64,000 nucleotides of DNA from Mesorhizobium shangrilense (lineage in GTDB: Bacteria > Pseudomonadota > Alphaproteobacteria > Rhizobiales > Rhizobiaceae): positions 133,999-197,998 of the forward strand of contig NZ_JAQGPN010000003.1 of assembly GCF_028826155.1 (NCBI RefSeq), written 5' to 3'. Below the pieces are notes generated by a model that was given only the letters and a program-made list of their open reading frames with translations, was not told the origin of the DNA and did not search any database. The position numbers and the translations under genes are program-made. Below, one piece after another: positions 44,765 through 53,172 of the stretch (its first letter is position 1; every line of letters starts with the position of its first letter).

Positions 44765-46179
44765 CGGCGTCCAGACCTCGCATCGCCGTCGCAGCCGGCT
44801 ACATGCCGTTCTTCGACGAGATCATGCCGGCGGGCTATCGGGCCGACCGCGACGCATATGGGCGTAGCGTCGCCGATGTCGCGGACGCGGTCGGCGACGT
44901 GACCTATCTCGGTCTCATGCATGACGAGGCGTCGGGGCGGGCAGCCGGCGAGGCCCTGGCCGCCCTCGGCGCGCACGCCATTTTGCTGGCGCCGACGATG
45001 GCGACGCCGGCAAACTATCTATGGAGCGTGGTCGAATCCAATCCCGGCGTGCCGGTCGTCATATGGGCAGCCTACGAGACCGGAACGATCGCGCCGACCT
45101 ACGACATGGTCGAGCTCTGCCGGCACAGCCAGAATGTCGGCGCGCTGATGGTGGGCAACATGCTGGCGCGAGCCGGCAGGCCCTTCGCAGTCGTGGCAGG
45201 CGAGCGCGACGACGCGGCGACACGGACCGACCTGCGCGACACGCTGGCTGTCGCGGCGCTGGCCGGACGGCTGAAGCGCAGCAGGATAGGTCGTCTCGGC
45301 CGCCCGCTCGACGGCTATGCCAATGTCGACGTTGACGCGGCCGCACTGAAGGCTGCGACGGGCATCGAACTCGTCGAGATCGAGCTCGACGAGTGGAACG
45401 AGACGCTGGCTTCCACATCGCCGCACGCGGCAGAAGCGTTGGTTGACAAGCTGCGGCAACACGCGGAGCTTGACGACAGGGGACAGCCGCAGGCCATGCT
45501 TGCCGCCGCCCGCATGGCAGCCGCGCTGGAGGAAACGGCGCAGCGTCACGGCCTGTGCGCCGGCGCGATGAACTGCCGGGGCGCGTTCGGCGTGACGAAT
45601 TCCATCTGTCCGTCGCTCGGTTGTCTTGCCACAACCCATGCCACGAGCATCGGGATTCCGTTCGCTTGCACGGGCGACGTCATCACGGCGATCGCCATGG
45701 CGATCGGCAGGACCCTGGGCGGCGCGTCGCTCTATTGCGAACTTGACGCGATCGACACCGGCCGCGATGCATTCCTCTGCGCCAACACGGGCGAGGGCGA
45801 CTTCGGCTGGTCGAAGGATCGCACGGCTTCGTGCCGGATCTTCACCTCCGGCATGGATTCGGGGCGCTATGCGCCCGGATGCTCCGTGCGCCAGGGCTTG
45901 CGGGCCGGACCCGCGACCATGGTCGGCTTTACCCCGCGTGCGGACGCGACGGGCGGATTTGCCTTGATCGCCATGGAGGGCGAGGTGCAAGAGCAGCCCG
46001 AGATCGAGCTGTCGGTGTCGTCGGCCTGGTTCCGCGCCGACACCCAGCCGATGCGCAGGGCTTTCGCGCGCTGGGCGGAAGCCGGCGCCACGCATCACGG
46101 CTCGCTGTCGCCGGGCCGTCAGGCGAGTCGGCTGGAGCTGCTGGCGCGCTTCCTTGGAATAGGTTTCGAACAGGTTTGA
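44761..46179 (+). CDS. L-fucose/L-arabinose isomerase-like protein
   Basis: 472 residues from GTG 44761. Fold cues: IAVAAGYMPFFDEIMPAGYR at the start, ILLAPTMATPANYLWSVVESNPGVPVVIWAA, VGNMLARAGRPFAVVAG, and the late CRGAFGVTNSICPSLGCLATTHATS...TGDVITAIAMAIGR. It lines up with the FucI/AraA fold, which uses Mn2+ to interconvert aldoses and ketoses. It is more distant than ordinary isomerases, with several extra cysteines (SICPSLGC), so sugar isomerisation should not be assumed. Coupled to the cysteine-rich protein before it. Confidence 0.72.
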   Translation: MTASRPRIAVAAGYMPFFDEIMPAGYRADRDAYGRSVADVADAVGDVTYLGLMHDEASGRAAGEALAALGAHAILLAPTMATPANYLWSVVESNPGVPVVIWAAYETGTIAPTYDMVELCRHSQNVGALMVGNMLARAGRPFAVVAGERDDAATRTDLRDTLAVAALAGRLKRSRIGRLGRPLDGYANVDVDAAALKAATGIELVEIELDEWNETLASTSPHAAEALVDKLRQHAELDDRGQPQAMLAAARMAAALEETAQRHGLCAGAMNCRGAFGVTNSICPSLGCLATTHATSIGIPFACTGDVITAIAMAIGRTLGGASLYCELDAIDTGRDAFLCANTGEGDFGWSKDRTASCRIFTSGMDSGRYAPGCSVRQGLRAGPATMVGFTPRADATGGFALIAMEGEVQEQPEIELSVSSAWFRADTQPMRRAFARWAEAGATHHGSLSPGRQASRLELLARFLGIGFEQV

Positions 46180-46205
46180 CCAGAACGGACAGGGAGGGCA
46201 TCGAC

Positions 46206-46733
46206 TTGCCGTACGAACATGAAAACCGCTGGATGCTGTCGCAGTCGCTGCCGGTGCGGATGGTCCGCCGGGCTCTCGAAGCCACGGTAGCCATCATCGT
46301 ATTCAGCTACGCGATGATCATCTGCACGCAGGTGTTCTACCGCTATGCGCTGAATTCGTCTCTCATCTGGTCGGAGGAGCTGGTGCGCTTCGGCCTCTTG
46401 TGGGGCGTGATGCTGGGCGGGGCCATTGCAAGCGACCGCTTCGCCCATGTCGCGCTCGACCCGCTGCGCGGCGCGATTTCGGACAACGCCTACCGGATCG
46501 TGGCATGGTGCGCAGGCATTCTCGTCATCGTCTTTTGCGCAATCACGGCCTGGTACGGATCGCAATATGCGTTCCGCATCCGGTTCATGTCGTCGCCGGC
46601 GTCGCAGATCCCCATGATCTATGTGTATGCGGCCATCCCTGTCGGATGCGTGCTGATGGCATTCTTCACCATCGTCCAGCTGTTTTCGGGCAACTTCGGC
46701 GCCAACTCGTCCGACGAGGAACTTCTCGTATGA
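46206..46733 (+). CDS. TRAP transporter small permease (DctQ-type)
   Basis: 175 residues from TTG 46206; AGGGAGGG at 46191-46198 decides the start. Four membrane segments: RRALEATVAIIVFSYAMIICTQVFYRYAL, then SEELVRFGLLWGVMLGGAIA, the DctQ signature. Overlaps the large permease gene as ATGA. Confidence 0.9.
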   Translation: MPYEHENRWMLSQSLPVRMVRRALEATVAIIVFSYAMIICTQVFYRYALNSSLIWSEELVRFGLLWGVMLGGAIASDRFAHVALDPLRGAISDNAYRIVAWCAGILVIVFCAITAWYGSQYAFRIRFMSSPASQIPMIYVYAAIPVGCVLMAFFTIVQLFSGNFGANSSDEELLV

Positions 46734-48007
46734 TGATCTTCATTCTCTTTGCGACCTTCGCTGCCTTCCTGGTCGTCGGGCTTCCACTGGCCTTCGCCAT
46801 GGGACTGTCCGCGATCGCGGCGATCTCCCTGGGCAGCGGCCAGTCGCTGTTCATCGTCCCACAACGCATCTATGCCTCGCTCGACAGCTTCGCATTGCTG
46901 GCGGTGCCCCTCTTCATCCTCGCCGGCGAGCTGATGAATTCGGGCGGCATCACCGAGCGCATCGTCCGCTTCTCGCGCTCCGCCATGGGCCACTTCAAGG
47001 GTGGATTGGCGCAGGCGAACATTCTGTCGAACATGTTCATGGCGGCGCTTTCGGGCTCGTCGCTCGCCGACCTGTCGGCCATCGGCTCCATGATGATCCC
47101 GGCCATGGTCCGGGAAGGCTACAAGAAGGCCTTCGCCGTCGCGGTCACGTCGTGCGCGGCGCTGATGGCGCCGATCATACCGCCCAGCGTGATCGCGGTC
47201 ATCTACGGCTCGATCACCGGCATCTCGATCGGATCGCTGTTCCTCGCCGGCGCCATCCCCGGCATCATGGCCGGCATCGGCATCATGATCCTGTCCCGCG
47301 TCATGGCGGGCAAGAGCGGCGCCAAGGCGATGCCGCGCGAAAGCTGGTCGCAGTTCGGCAAGGCCGGGCTTTCCGCCATGCCGGCCATGGCCGTTCCCGT
47401 CATCATCGTGGGCGGCATCCTTTCGGGCATCTTCACGCCGACCGAGGCCGGCGCGGTGGCGGTCGCCTATGCGCTCGTCTTCGGCATAGTGACCCGCAGG
47501 CACAACGCCGGCGGCGTCTATTCCCTGCTGATCAGCGCCGGCGTGACGACGTCCAGCGCGCTGCTGACGCTGGCCGGCGCATCGCTCTTCAGCTATGTGC
47601 TGGTGGCCAGCGGCTTTGCCCAGGCGACGCTCGATCTGCTTGTTGCGGCCACCGACAATCCATCGATGGCGCTGCTGCTCATCTTCTTCGTGCTGCTCGT
47701 GCTCGGCATGTTCGTGGAAACGGTTTCGGCGCTGATCCTGGTCACGCCGATCCTGATCCCGATCGTGGCGCACTACGGCTTCAACGACATCCAGTTCGGC
47801 ATCTTCACCCTGATGACGCTGGTGCTGGGCGGACTGACGCCTCCGGTCGGCATTCTCGCGATGGTGGCGTGCCGGATCGCCGGGATCGAGTATGGCAAGA
47901 CCTTCGGCATGCTGACGCCCTTCATCCTGTGGTGGGCCGCCGCGACGCTGCTAGTCGGCTATGTGCCGTTCCTCACGACATGGCTGCCGTCGATGGTGCT
48001 CAACTGA
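46730..48007 (+). CDS. TRAP transporter large permease (DctM-type)
   Basis: 425 residues. FAAFLVVGLPLAFAMGLSAIAAI at the N-terminus, AVPLFILAGELMNSGGITERIV, and the DctM block MAPIIPPSVIAVIYGSITGISIGSLFLAGAIPG. About twelve membrane segments. It is the sodium-coupled transport channel that works with the binding protein at 41834 and the small permease. Confidence 0.93.
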   Translation: MMIFILFATFAAFLVVGLPLAFAMGLSAIAAISLGSGQSLFIVPQRIYASLDSFALLAVPLFILAGELMNSGGITERIVRFSRSAMGHFKGGLAQANILSNMFMAALSGSSLADLSAIGSMMIPAMVREGYKKAFAVAVTSCAALMAPIIPPSVIAVIYGSITGISIGSLFLAGAIPGIMAGIGIMILSRVMAGKSGAKAMPRESWSQFGKAGLSAMPAMAVPVIIVGGILSGIFTPTEAGAVAVAYALVFGIVTRRHNAGGVYSLLISAGVTTSSALLTLAGASLFSYVLVASGFAQATLDLLVAATDNPSMALLLIFFVLLVLGMFVETVSALILVTPILIPIVAHYGFNDIQFGIFTLMTLVLGGLTPPVGILAMVACRIAGIEYGKTFGMLTPFILWWAAATLLVGYVPFLTTWLPSMVLN

Positions 48008-48783
48008 TGGCGGCGCTGAACGGAACCGTCTCGGTCGTCTTCGGCGCTTCGCAAGGCATCGGCGCCGAGATCGCCAGGGCGTTGGCCCGTGACGGCTCCG
48101 CCATCGTCGCGGCCTCACGACGGCTGGATGCGGTGACGGCCGTGGCGGACGCGATCCGCCGCGACGGCGGTCGTGCTGAGGCCGTCGCCTGCGATGTCGC
48201 CGATCCACATGCGGTGGACCGGACGATCGAGACCTCGCTCGCGACGTTCGGCCGGCTCGACCATGTCGTCAACAATGCCGGCGTCATCGATCCGATCGCG
48301 CCGATCACCGAAACCGAACCGGCGAAATGGGCCCTCGCAGCCCGTGTCAACATCGCCGGGACGTATCACGGCTCCCGCGCCGCGCTGCGCGCCTTTGGCG
48401 CGGGCGGACGCGGCGTGATCGTCAATCTTTCCTCCGGCGCTGCGCACAAGCCCCTCGAAGGGTGGTCGGCCTATTGCGCGGCCAAGGCGGCGGCGCTGGC
48501 GCTGCTTCGGTGCCTCGCGCTCGAAACCGAGGGCACGGCAGTCCGCGTCTACGGCTTCCAGCCGGGTGCGGTCGATACCGGCATGCTCGACCGCATCAGG
48601 GATGCCGGAATGGGCTATGTCGCCGGCTTGTCGCGCGACGACCTGCTGCCGCCGGAACTGCCGGCCCGTGTCGTCGCCTGGCTGATGCGGCCGGAGGCCG
48701 CCGATCTCGCCGGCGGCGAACTCTCGATCCGCGACGCCGCGCTGCGCGCCCGCGTCGGCCTGCCCGAACGCCACTATGCGTGA
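48007..48783 (+). CDS. short-chain dehydrogenase/reductase, paralogue of 35119-35892
   Basis: 258 residues; the start overlaps the DctM stop (TGATG). GASQGIGAE, NNAGVIDPIAPI, catalytic NLSSGAAHKPLEGWSAYCAAK. The GWSAYC block and the DLAGGELSIRDAALRARVGL C-terminus mirror the leftward SDR (EVDLRDPALREAVGL), so both probably act on similar sugar-acid intermediates. Confidence 0.88.
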   Translation: MAALNGTVSVVFGASQGIGAEIARALARDGSAIVAASRRLDAVTAVADAIRRDGGRAEAVACDVADPHAVDRTIETSLATFGRLDHVVNNAGVIDPIAPITETEPAKWALAARVNIAGTYHGSRAALRAFGAGGRGVIVNLSSGAAHKPLEGWSAYCAAKAAALALLRCLALETEGTAVRVYGFQPGAVDTGMLDRIRDAGMGYVAGLSRDDLLPPELPARVVAWLMRPEAADLAGGELSIRDAALRARVGLPERHYA

Positions 48784-48929
48784 GGGCATCGTGAAGGACG
48801 TCGCATCCGGCATCCGACCGATCTGTGCCGTCTTCGACGATCCCAACCTGCCCGATCGGAATGCCGCATGTCGGCGGGCCGACCGGCACGCCGCCTCGCT
48901 CCCACCCTTCAACTGACTGGATCAACGTC

Positions 48930-50102
48930 ATGCGCATAACTGATGTCCGGACCCGTGTGCTCGAATGGAACGGTCCGGTCGCCTCGATGCCGCCGAACTT
49001 CTGCACGACCGCCAGCGATATCGTCGCCCGCAAGTCGGTCGGCATCGGCGCCTATTCCTTCCTCGGCTGGCTCGTGGTCGAGATCGAGACGGACAGCGGC
49101 GTGGTCGGCCTCGGCAACGCGGCATTGTCCCCCCATGTCACCAAGGCGGTCATCGACCATCACCTGAAGCCGATCCTCATGGGCGAGAACGCCTTCGACA
49201 TCGCCTGGCTCTGGGAGCGCATGTATCGCCAGACGCTGCCTTTCGGCCGCAAGGGTTCGGGCATGGCCGCGATCTCGGCGATCGACCTTGCGCTGTGGGA
49301 TGCCGTCGGCAAGGCGCTCGGCCAACCTCTCTTCCGGCTGCTCGGCGGCCGTCTGAAGGATCGTATCGAGGTCTATGCCAGCCGCCTCTACGCACAGCCG
49401 CTCGATGCGCTCGCCGCCGAAGCGGCCCGCTACAAGGATGCCGGCTTCCGCGCCATGAAGCTGCGCTTCGGCTGGGGGCCGCGCGACGGAGCAGCCGGCA
49501 TGCGGCGCAACGTCGAGCTCGTGCGCACCGTCCGGGAAACGGTGGGCGATGACGTCGAGGTGATGGCCGACTGCTTCATGGGCTGGACGCTGGAATATGC
49601 CAGGCGCATGCTGCCGCTGCTGGCGCCCTACAACCTGAAGTGGATCGAGGAAACGCTCGGCGCCGACGAGATCGACGGCTATGCCGAACTGCGTGCGATG
49701 AACATCGTCCCCATCGCCGGCGGCGAGCATGAATTCACGCTGCGCGGCTTCCGCGAGATCGCCGAGCGCCGCGCCATGGATTTCATCCAGTTCGACACGA
49801 ACCGTGTCGGAGGTCCTACCCAGGCGCAGAAGATCTGTGCGCTTGCCGAGGCGTTCGGGCTATCGGTCGTTCCGCATGCGGGCCAGATGCACAACTACCA
49901 TGTGGTGATGGCGAACGTCGCGGCGCCCATTGCGGAGTTTTTCCCCAAGGTGCCGGTCGAAGTCGGCAACGAGCTTTTCTGGTACATCTTCGACGGAGAA
50001 CCCGTCGCCAAGGATGGCTGGATCCAGCTGGACGACGACAAACCGGGCCTTGGTCTGAGCCTGAAGGCGGATCTGCAGGAAAGCTTCGTGATCCACGAAT
50101 GA
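48930..50102 (+). CDS. enolase-superfamily sugar-acid dehydratase, rhamnonate-dehydratase-like
   Basis: 390 residues from ATG 48930; the longer frame from 48825 lacks a signal. MR-group: FRAMKLRFGWGPRDGAAGMRRN, metal ligands EVMADCFMGW, WIEETLGAD, AGGEHEF, and His in VVPHAGQMHNYH. The overall plan follows RhmD, but with PHAGQ in place of PHGS. The third enolase-superfamily member of the region, so different stereoisomers may be handled. Confidence 0.87.
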   Translation: MRITDVRTRVLEWNGPVASMPPNFCTTASDIVARKSVGIGAYSFLGWLVVEIETDSGVVGLGNAALSPHVTKAVIDHHLKPILMGENAFDIAWLWERMYRQTLPFGRKGSGMAAISAIDLALWDAVGKALGQPLFRLLGGRLKDRIEVYASRLYAQPLDALAAEAARYKDAGFRAMKLRFGWGPRDGAAGMRRNVELVRTVRETVGDDVEVMADCFMGWTLEYARRMLPLLAPYNLKWIEETLGADEIDGYAELRAMNIVPIAGGEHEFTLRGFREIAERRAMDFIQFDTNRVGGPTQAQKICALAEAFGLSVVPHAGQMHNYHVVMANVAAPIAEFFPKVPVEVGNELFWYIFDGEPVAKDGWIQLDDDKPGLGLSLKADLQESFVIHE

Positions 50103-50111
50103 CGTCCGGCT

Positions 50112-50128
50112 GCATGCCGCCGGCATGC
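50112..50128 (+). other. short inverted repeat after the dehydratase gene
   Basis: GCATGCC (50112-50118) and GGCATGC (50122-50128), 10 bases past the stop of the dehydratase gene. It can form a small hairpin at the 3' end of the operon, facing the porin gene's 3' end. No T run. Confidence 0.4.
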
Positions 50129-50249
50129 GCCAGGCAGCGGGGTTGCGGCGCATCGCATCGCCCGCTGATGGTCTTGCGAACCTTCGATGAGGATGCGGCG
50201 CGAGCATTGCCGCCGCATCCACTGCTCGATCAGGGTTTTGACGAGTGCG

Positions 50250-51305
50250 TCAGAAGTTGGTCTGGAACCGCACGATGCCGGCGACTTCGGAGTCGGAGCC
50301 CTTGTCGAGATAGGCGATCTCCGGCTTGATATACAGCTTGCTGACCGGCTCGTACTGAAGCCCTGCCAGAACCGAGAAGCGGTCGTCGACATCGGCGCCC
50401 ATGCCGTCCGCGGCGAACTGCAGGAGGCCCTTGACCTTGGGCGTGAACTGGTAGGTCGAGCCGACCCAGACGCCGTAGTTGCCGATGAACGGTGTGTAGA
50501 AGTTTCGGCCCGACGGATCGGATGAATAGACGCCCATGGCGTAGAGCGAAAGATCGTCCGTGGCGTTCAGCTCCAGCTTCAGCTTTGCGGCCCACTCCTC
50601 AAGCACGCTGTTGTAGACGACGGCGCTTCTCAGCGCTCCCCAGCTGTCGCTGTATGCAGCCGCCGCCACCACGTGCGGCATGTAGCTGTCGATCGATTGC
50701 CTGCCGGCCCCGGTCTCCAGGCCGAGCGCGCCGGAGAAGTTCCCCTTGCCGTAGCTGACGACCATCTGCCCGGTCGTGGTGGGCGCATGGGTAAAGCCGC
50801 CGGCATAGATGTGCAGGGCAGTCAGACCCGCGGCCGTTCGAAACAACGTGTCGTTGACGCCGAGCCGGAACTGCAGCCCCGTGCTCGTGGTGGAACCGAG
50901 CGTCATATATCCGAATGGAAGCGACGCGGAATTGGGTGATCCGGTGGCCCGCTGGAGCGCATTGTCGAACGCGAAGGTGACCTGGGCAAAGCTCCGCAGC
51001 GTTCCCAGTTCGGTTTCCGTGCGGGCGTCCCAGTTGAGGGCGAGCTCGGAGCGCGAATGGTAGGTGCCGGGAACCGCCAGGCCATAGGTCGGGACCTTTC
51101 CCGCCGCAATGTCGTACCGGATGTGACCGCCGGCCTTCACGCATGTTTCCGTGCCGGGGATGTAATAGAAACCTGCCCCCCACACATCGCACGCGCGGAC
51201 GTAGCTCAGCGGTTCCGCATCCAGCGCCGCATCGTCCGCGGCGTGCGCGACCGACGCCAGGACAATGGCCGGCACGGCATGCAGGATCAGGTCTCTAAAA
51301 TTCAT
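50250..51305 (-). CDS. outer membrane porin (Rhizobiales Omp2b/RopA type)
   Basis: 351 residues from ATG 51305 (GGGAGGA upstream). Signal peptide NFRDLILHAVPAIVLASVAHA. The mature start YVRACDVWGAGFYYIPGTETCVKAGGHIRYDI is the hallmark of Hyphomicrobiales porins with two cysteines. The rest is beta-rich with a terminal phenylalanine (RFQTNF), as expected for outer membrane barrels. Probably provides passage for the sugar-acid substrates of the neighbouring operon; could also be general. Confidence 0.92.
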   Translation of the reverse strand: MNFRDLILHAVPAIVLASVAHAADDAALDAEPLSYVRACDVWGAGFYYIPGTETCVKAGGHIRYDIAAGKVPTYGLAVPGTYHSRSELALNWDARTETELGTLRSFAQVTFAFDNALQRATGSPNSASLPFGYMTLGSTTSTGLQFRLGVNDTLFRTAAGLTALHIYAGGFTHAPTTTGQMVVSYGKGNFSGALGLETGAGRQSIDSYMPHVVAAAAYSDSWGALRSAVVYNSVLEEWAAKLKLELNATDDLSLYAMGVYSSDPSGRNFYTPFIGNYGVWVGSTYQFTPKVKGLLQFAADGMGADVDDRFSVLAGLQYEPVSKLYIKPEIAYLDKGSDSEVAGIVRFQTNF

Positions 51306-52130
51306 GATCGTCCTCCCAAGCGATGAGTTCTGCAAAGCAAGCGGCGTCGCTTCCGAAAGCCGCTCGGATTCTACTGTTGGATGAATGGTGTTCGGATATA
51401 GCGGATTAAAATGCCTTCGCCTGAAAAGGCCAGAAGCATCACAAATCAGGCGTGTCGGCAGGATGAATCAAATGCCCTCCCATGCATTTTCATCATAAAT
51501 GGGGGAGTTATCCGAATAAGATTCATATTACAATCTCTTTTTGAGGTGGTCGGGCATGGTGTGCGCGGAGCGCCGGGATGCTGCCTCGCGAGTGGAGTTG
51601 GACGTCAATCAAGGCGCGGGCAGGCTCAAGGAGCTGGTATCGCCGGGCATTAGGACGAGGGCGATCGCGTTGCGGTGCTTGCCGTTGGGCTGGCGCCTCG
51701 GTCCTTTCGCGCGCGGATGCGTTTTGAGGCTGCGAATGGCCGCCCGCGCAGTTCGCGCCGCCCGCGCGGGTCTGTAAGCCCTGCGGATCGCTCTGCTCCG
51801 TCTGCCTCCTAGGCAGCGCGGGGCGTCACGCTGTCGGGGTAAAATGCGAAAAACCCCTTGCTATGTGAATGAAGTTCGAATAAGCCTTGATCAGGAAGAG
51901 GTTGAACGTCGCCGGATGGCGGCTGCGCCGGGGAGGGCAACGTGGCTCGCATGTAGCCGCATCAATGGTCGAATTCGCTCCTTCGATGGAGAATTCTCGC
52001 ACTCGCGACGCGCTCGGATGAGCTCTGACGCAGTCCTGAGGCGCGACTGTGCGCCGACCGGAAATTTTTCTGAAAATGAATACAATTCGATAATCGAGAG
52101 GATTATCGGTTATTTAGTGTGGGAGGAGCA
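51306..52130. other. 825-base intergenic region, AT-richer, with regulatory signals
   Basis: No frame here has a family match or a good start. Base composition drops at 51360-51540 and 52060-52130. Inverted copies of TTCGGATA (51391-51398) and TATCCGAA (51509-51516) lie about 110 bases apart on the porin promoter side. The right end holds the palindrome at 52088-52108. A 198-codon frame from 51844 runs into the next gene and is probably spurious. Confidence 0.6.
52088..52108. promoter_or_regulatory. perfect palindrome, candidate operator of the CoA operon
   Basis: CGATAATC (52088-52095), five bases, GATTATCG (52101-52108), 22 bases before the first acyl-CoA dehydrogenase start, in an AT-rich leader. 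The position suits a repressor site (TetR, IclR or similar). The regulator is not in this window. Confidence 0.6.
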
Positions 52131-53171
52131 ATGCTGGCGCTATTATCCGACGAGCAGCGGATGTTCGAGGACACGGCCGTTCGGATCGCAAACGATGTGC
52201 GCATCACCAACATGGTGGAGTTGCGGGCAGCCGATTCCGACAGCTTCTATGGCAAGCTCGGCGACAACGGTCTGCTGGGGCTTCGCATGCGGTCCGACGG
52301 GGCGCCGCTGGGGTCCGGTGTCGAGGTCGCCATTGCGGCGCAGGCGCTTGGGGCCGCGCTGGCCCCGGTTCCCTTCACCGCCTCCGGCGTGCTGGCGCCG
52401 GAACTCCTGGTCCTGGCCGGTGCGGACGACGCCCTGATCGAGCAATTGTCGACCGGGGAGCGTCGCTGCGGTCTGCTGCTCGATCGGTCGCTGGTCGATA
52501 TTGCCGGGCCCGATGCGGCTGACAGCATCGCCTTCGACGTGCAGGGGGCGAGCCATGCCGTCGCCATCGATCGCAGCAAGGGGACGAGACAGGTCGTTCT
52601 GGTCGACCTGGCGTCCGGCTTCGAACCGACATCATGCGCGGACCTGACACGCCAGATGCTGCGCCGGACCAGCGGCGAGCTGCGTGTCGAGCCGATCGGC
52701 CGACCGGTTTCCGACGAGGATTTCGACCGCTGGCTTGCCCTGGCGCTGGTCACTGTCGCCGCCGACATCGCCGGCGTGCTGCATGGCGCGCACCAGGGCG
52801 TCGTCGCCTACACGAAGGAGCGCGTCCAGTACGGCGCCCTGATCGGCTCGTTCCAGGCGGTCCAGCACATCTGCGCGGAAATGCTCGTCGAGGTCGAGGC
52901 GATCCGCGACCTCGTATCCCGCGCCGCCTGGTGCGTGGACGCGCTGCCGGCCGCCGAGGCACTTGCCAATGCGCGCACCGCCAAGGCGCTGGCGTCGGCG
53001 GCCGCGCGGCCGACGGCTGAAGCGGTGATGCAGGTCTATGGCGGCATCGGCCAGACATGGGAGCATGTCGCCCATATCTGCGCCCGCCGCGTCATGGTCG
53101 ACGCCGAGCTGTTCGGCGGCGCGGACCATCAACTCGACGCCATCGCAGACCAGCGGCTGGGAGCAAATTGA
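52131..53171 (+). CDS. acyl-CoA dehydrogenase, short subunit
   Basis: 346 residues; GGGAGGAGC upstream. LLSDEQRMFEDTAVRI at the start and QVYGGIGQTWEHVAHICARR at the end are acyl-CoA dehydrogenase signatures, but the middle beta domain is short and divergent and no catalytic glutamate is evident. Such a subunit usually pairs with a second dehydrogenase, as in the alpha2beta2 enzymes of steroid side-chain breakdown (FadE28-FadE29 type). The next gene starts one base after its stop. Confidence 0.9.
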   Translation: MLALLSDEQRMFEDTAVRIANDVRITNMVELRAADSDSFYGKLGDNGLLGLRMRSDGAPLGSGVEVAIAAQALGAALAPVPFTASGVLAPELLVLAGADDALIEQLSTGERRCGLLLDRSLVDIAGPDAADSIAFDVQGASHAVAIDRSKGTRQVVLVDLASGFEPTSCADLTRQMLRRTSGELRVEPIGRPVSDEDFDRWLALALVTVAADIAGVLHGAHQGVVAYTKERVQYGALIGSFQAVQHICAEMLVEVEAIRDLVSRAAWCVDALPAAEALANARTAKALASAAARPTAEAVMQVYGGIGQTWEHVAHICARRVMVDAELFGGADHQLDAIADQRLGAN

Positions 53172-53172
53172 G

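Noticed and set aside
44761..46179. Bona fide L-fucose isomerase
   Set aside because: Only distant fold-level similarity; sequence diverges and extra cysteines are present, so the reaction is left open.
51844..52437. Frame of 197 codons starting in the AT-rich gap
   Set aside because: Runs 300 bases into the acyl-CoA dehydrogenase in another frame, without a family match or ribosome-binding site.
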